Under the pieces are notes generated by a model. The model saw only the letters and a list, made by a program, of their open reading frames with translations. It made no database searches and was not told the DNA's origin. From Rostratula benghalensis (taxonomy: Eukaryota; Chordata; Aves; Charadriiformes; Rostratulidae): a DNA stretch of 64,000 nucleotides. Location of the stretch: positions 124,001 to 188,000 of the forward strand of contig VXAI01000446.1 in assembly GCA_013399305.1 (NCBI GenBank). The letters run 5' to 3'. Shown here piece after piece: positions 60,579-64,000 of the stretch. The position numbers were made by a program, and so were the translations under genes. The stretch's first letter is position 1; every line of letters starts with the position of its first letter.

Positions 60579-63519
60579 TTAATTGTTATATAGCAATACA
60601 GGGAAAGTACTGAAGCTAGCCACCACATTACAGCTGTTGGGTTGCAAAGACCCCAGCTGAGTAAAATAAATTTCCTGCCACAAAATACCTTTAAGAGTGT
60701 TGTCAAAGACATCCGAAGGTGACATGGAAAAAAGTTCAGAATAGTTATCTGATGATGAGGAACTGGGCATTCTTCTTGGAGCATCCAGCAAACTGTACCC
60801 CTGCAGAGATAAAAACCCCAGAAAGTAAATTTCCTGCATTAACAGTGATGCAGGTTTTGTGTCAAGAATGTGTACTGATTTCAACACGTGAAGCCAGGAT
60901 TCTTCCTCGTGTAACAAGATTAGAGAGGGTGGCAAGTTTAAGAGTTCTGTCAGTAATGAGCTGGAATGAAATTTTTTTTTTTTTTTCTACAGAGCATAAT
61001 GTTTAAGAAGTTAGGTTCCTAAATGTGGATTTAACTTTGTATTTCTAATTGAAGTCTTATATTCCCAGTTTCTGTAGATGTACACTCTTATCTGAAAGAG
61101 CCAAAAAAGTTCCTAGAAAAGGCAAAAGGGCTGTCGCTTTTAAGCACTGAATATTTGCTTAATCTTGGACAAGAATTATGGAATCTATTGCAGATGTTGC
61201 ATTATTTTGGTAGAACAGAATTTCACTCTAGAAACTTATTCCTCTGTTAAGCATGCAAGCTTCTGTTTTTGAGTGTTTATGTCATGTCCTGCACTACTGG
61301 ATAATCTGGTTATCTTTTGGACCAGTAATGCAGGTTTGGGATAGTTTTAGTGTTCAATGTGTGTACTAACAGGCAGATAAAAAGGGTTCTTCTAAGAAGC
61401 TGCTGAAGGTAACTCAATATAGTAACAATACTTGGCCCTGTAGCATTCTTTTAGCAGCAGCAGAATTGGTGTTGTTTCTGAGATGCTCCTCTGTGGCTTT
61501 TGTGCTGTAAAATCTTGGAATAAAGGCCTTGTTGCTAGGATGAGTTTGGGCTGGGGACAGGTGTGACCAGTACACTGGCAGCACCTGCATGCAACTGGGC
61601 TGCTCTAAATTATAGCAAATAGAGCAGTCCCTAGAGCTGGGATGGGACCAAGTGTGGCACAGTCTTTTACAGTCCTTTTTCCACAAGAGGGGCACTTTCT
61701 GCCCTGTGCAAGATAGGGCAAGGCTGGGAACATCATCTACTCCATTTGCAAGGGGTACAGCTTGTATTACTGCATTTAGTTTCTTTGGTACAAATGCTAG
61801 ATAGTTACCTCTTGAAGAACGTTCTGTCCCTTAGTTTTATGAGTCTGAAGCAAACACATGAGCTCTCTGTTCTCCTCAATTTTTAAATGGGTAGTGGTAC
61901 TTTGACGTGAATTTAGTGCCTGCAAATGACAGTGAAACCTGTGATTGCAAAAGAATAAGAAAACCTAAGGCCATGGTAAATAGCTTGCAGCTGGCCCTCA
62001 CCTGCAACTCAGGCTTTCCTCCCATTTGTAATAAGCAGTTAATTCCCTCAAGAATTTGATCTTTGCGTAGTCTGAGAAACCTTGCCATGTCAGTATCCAT
62101 GTCAGTTTTTTGAGATTCCGTAACCAAGACAGTGTGGGCAAGAGCAGCACAGTGTAGTGGTGTTAAACCTGAGCAAAACAGACCACAGAAGAGTCAAATC
62201 TGGTGCTTGAACACCTCACTGGAGTAAACCATCCCATGCTTGGATCATCGTAAGGGGATGCCCCATTAAGACTGATTTGCTTTCCTCCTAGATCTTTTAG
62301 TTTTAAACATGAAGGTGAACATTCTTAAATAAAATCTGTAGTCTGAAACTTTTGGACTCTGCGCTAAGTATCTCTGCAGGTAAGCTTTTCCTCTTACCAT
62401 AGTGATCAATCAGATTCACTTCCACACATACGCCGTCATTTTTGCAATTTTTCAAAACCTGAAATGAAGACTAATGTAAGTCCTGATTTTTGGCAGTGCC
62501 AAAATACCCCTTCCTCCCCAAGTCCATAATGCTTTAACCACATCAAACCAAAGCTAATTTTCAGGTATTGAAAATTCTTGTATATTTTAAGCAAAAGAGC
62601 AGGCATTTGTTGTTTTTGCTCTGCCTTTGCACATGTCTTTATACAATGTAAATTACCAGCTTACCTCTAAAACTCTCAAATATCCATTCTCTGCACACAA
62701 GTGGAGTGGAGTTTTCCCCAAACTGTCCTGTTCATTGACGTTAGCTCCTAAGGATATCAGATCACTCACCATCAGATGTTGGTTCTTTTCTGCAGCAAGA
62801 TGTAATGCAGTCTAAGAAGAGAAGAAAGGGAAACTCATTGTGAAAGGCAGAAATAGTTTTACAACAGCAATGCTTGCTAGAGAATGAGGTGGGGATTTGG
62901 GACTCTGGGTTCTGTTCCCAATCGTGGTCATATTTGCTCTGTGCAGATCACTTCCTCCTGTTCCTGTTTTCCCCTCTTTGCAAGGACAGTAGCCACTCCT
63001 TGTCCAAAAGGATGTTTAGTGCTTGACTGGGGTTTGAAAGATGTTTACGTGTGAAAGAAAATTGCCCTATTTTTGGCAAGTTAGCATCCTACCCGGTTTT
63101 TTGCATCCTTCTCATTGATCTTATTTAGGGATGCAAATCTCTGTGCAAGTGCGTAAGTCAGAGCTCTTCTTCCCTGAGCGACAGCCTTGTGCAGCAGCCT
63201 GGAATAGAATACAGTTTTAAGCAATTAGAAGGTAAAACAATGGTTAAAATACTCAAAAGTAACAGTGAGTATTTTAAAGCATGAAGTGGTAAAGTTCACA
63301 AATGATGAAATCTTGGGAGATTTAAGCATTAATTTATTTAGTCTCTACATAAATAATGGAGTTGCTGATCTTGTCTGCCAGGCTTTTTTGGTCCCTTTTG
63401 CTATAACACCTTTCCTCTCCCTTCCCAGAGCTACTCCATGATTCCTTTTTAGTGATAATCTCTATTTCCTCATCCTTTTTCAAAGCATCCTTCATTCCAA
63501 GGAAAAGAACATAAGATAC
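60579..63519 (-). CDS. Ankyrin-repeat nuclear IkB-like protein (NFKBIZ-like), partial 3' half
   Basis: Exons in order: 63519-63410, 63198-63093, 62811-62665, 62458-62398, 62168-62002, 61919-61809, 60800-60579 (TAA). Phases agree at all junctions. The first exon enters from upstream, so the 5' part lies beyond the window. The sequence LLHKAVAQGRRALTYALAQ begins the ankyrin region, followed by TALHLAAEKNQHLMVSDLI, KTPLHLCAENGYLRVLEVL and GLTPLHCAALAHTVLV, then GINCLLQMGGKPELQ. Order and wording match IkB-zeta most closely (AVAQGRRAL, ANQHLIVQDLV and LIQMGA in NFKBIZ, from memory), with NFKBID next. The fifth repeat is degenerate (STTTHLKIEENRELMCLLQT) and the last two are missing; a Ser-rich tail (MPSSSSSDNYSELFSMSPSD) follows. 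Family members are nuclear NF-kB cofactors. The last exon could instead splice at 60689 (AAAG|GTATTT). Confidence 0.85.
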
Positions 63520-64000
63520 CTAAAAATCAAGATAAGGGAAATCCTCCTTATGCACTTAAAAGAAGTATTTCCAAATTGTAATTCAGTCCTGTGGAGGAGA
63601 GCTCAATTTCTTCTGTGTATTTAGTCTCACTGAGCTAATCAAAATAGTACAAGCGTTTCTCCTGAATTTCATCCTGTTGTTAGCGTTTTTTTGGTAAGTT
63701 TGGTTGGGTTTTTTTGTGGTTAACTAATATTGTTCACCATTCAGTACAGCGCTCAGCGTTAGCTTAGTCCGTGTGTATTCCTACCTTTGTATGTTCTTTC
63801 AAGCATGTAATCTGTTTAAATACTTCATAGAAATTAGTGGGCTGCTGGAAATTTTAGTGTGTGAATTTTGCATAGCATGAGAGTAGAAATGTCTTAGTTT
63901 CTTAAAGACAATACTTTTGTTCATGTCGGAGAATTTTTTCTGTATTTAAAAAGTACGCGGGAAATATGGTAGTGGGTGACTTATTGTAACTCAGTTACAG

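Noticed and set aside
1..64000. CRISPR arrays, bacterial operons, rRNA or tRNA genes
   Set aside because: The window is vertebrate nuclear DNA; I saw no spaced identical repeats and no cloverleaf with A and B boxes.

Overview
The window looks like vertebrate, almost certainly avian, nuclear DNA. The evidence is short introns with GT-AG boundaries, CR1-type LINE fragments with the TATTCTGTGATT-type 3' end, and a miR-34b/miR-34c pair on one strand beside a spliced BTG4 gene on the other. That pairing matches the 11q23 neighbourhood of mammals (chromosome 24 in chicken, from memory). Everything here comes from reading splice sites, reading phase and motifs by eye; no database was searched.

Layout, left to right. 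1-2.5 kb: no gene seen. 2.5-3.35 kb: a GC/CpG-rich, partly minisatellite-like block. 3.9-4.4 kb: the miR-34c and miR-34b hairpins on the minus strand, 34b upstream of 34c. 4.4-11.2 kb: no gene seen. 11.26-13.55 kb: BTG4 on the plus strand (TATA box, probable 5' exon, four coding exons, CPE-like and AATAAA signals). 13.6-16.1 kb: convergent intergenic gap. 16.1-49.6 kb: one very large minus-strand gene that I could not name. I traced about 45 coding exons whose phases agree at nearly every junction. They encode roughly 2,500 residues: probable signal peptide, cysteine-rich ectodomain, one transmembrane helix, coiled coil, a block of 15-17-residue P/G/T repeats, a second long coiled coil, and a conserved-looking C-terminal domain. 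49.6-59.8 kb: no gene seen, one 12-base assembly gap. 59.85-60.49 kb: a CR1 3' end. 60.58-63.52 kb: the 3' half of a minus-strand ankyrin-repeat gene of the nuclear IkB group (NFKBIZ-like), with the ankyrin block cut short; its 5' end lies beyond the window.

BTG4 and miR-34b/c act post-transcriptionally: BTG4 as a CCR4-NOT adaptor in oocytes, miR-34 in multiciliated and germ cells. The IkB-like protein should be a nuclear transcriptional cofactor. Nothing in the sequence ties the large membrane protein to these functions. Its interest is its size, its domain combination, and that I know of no such gene between BTG4 and POU2AF1 in human.
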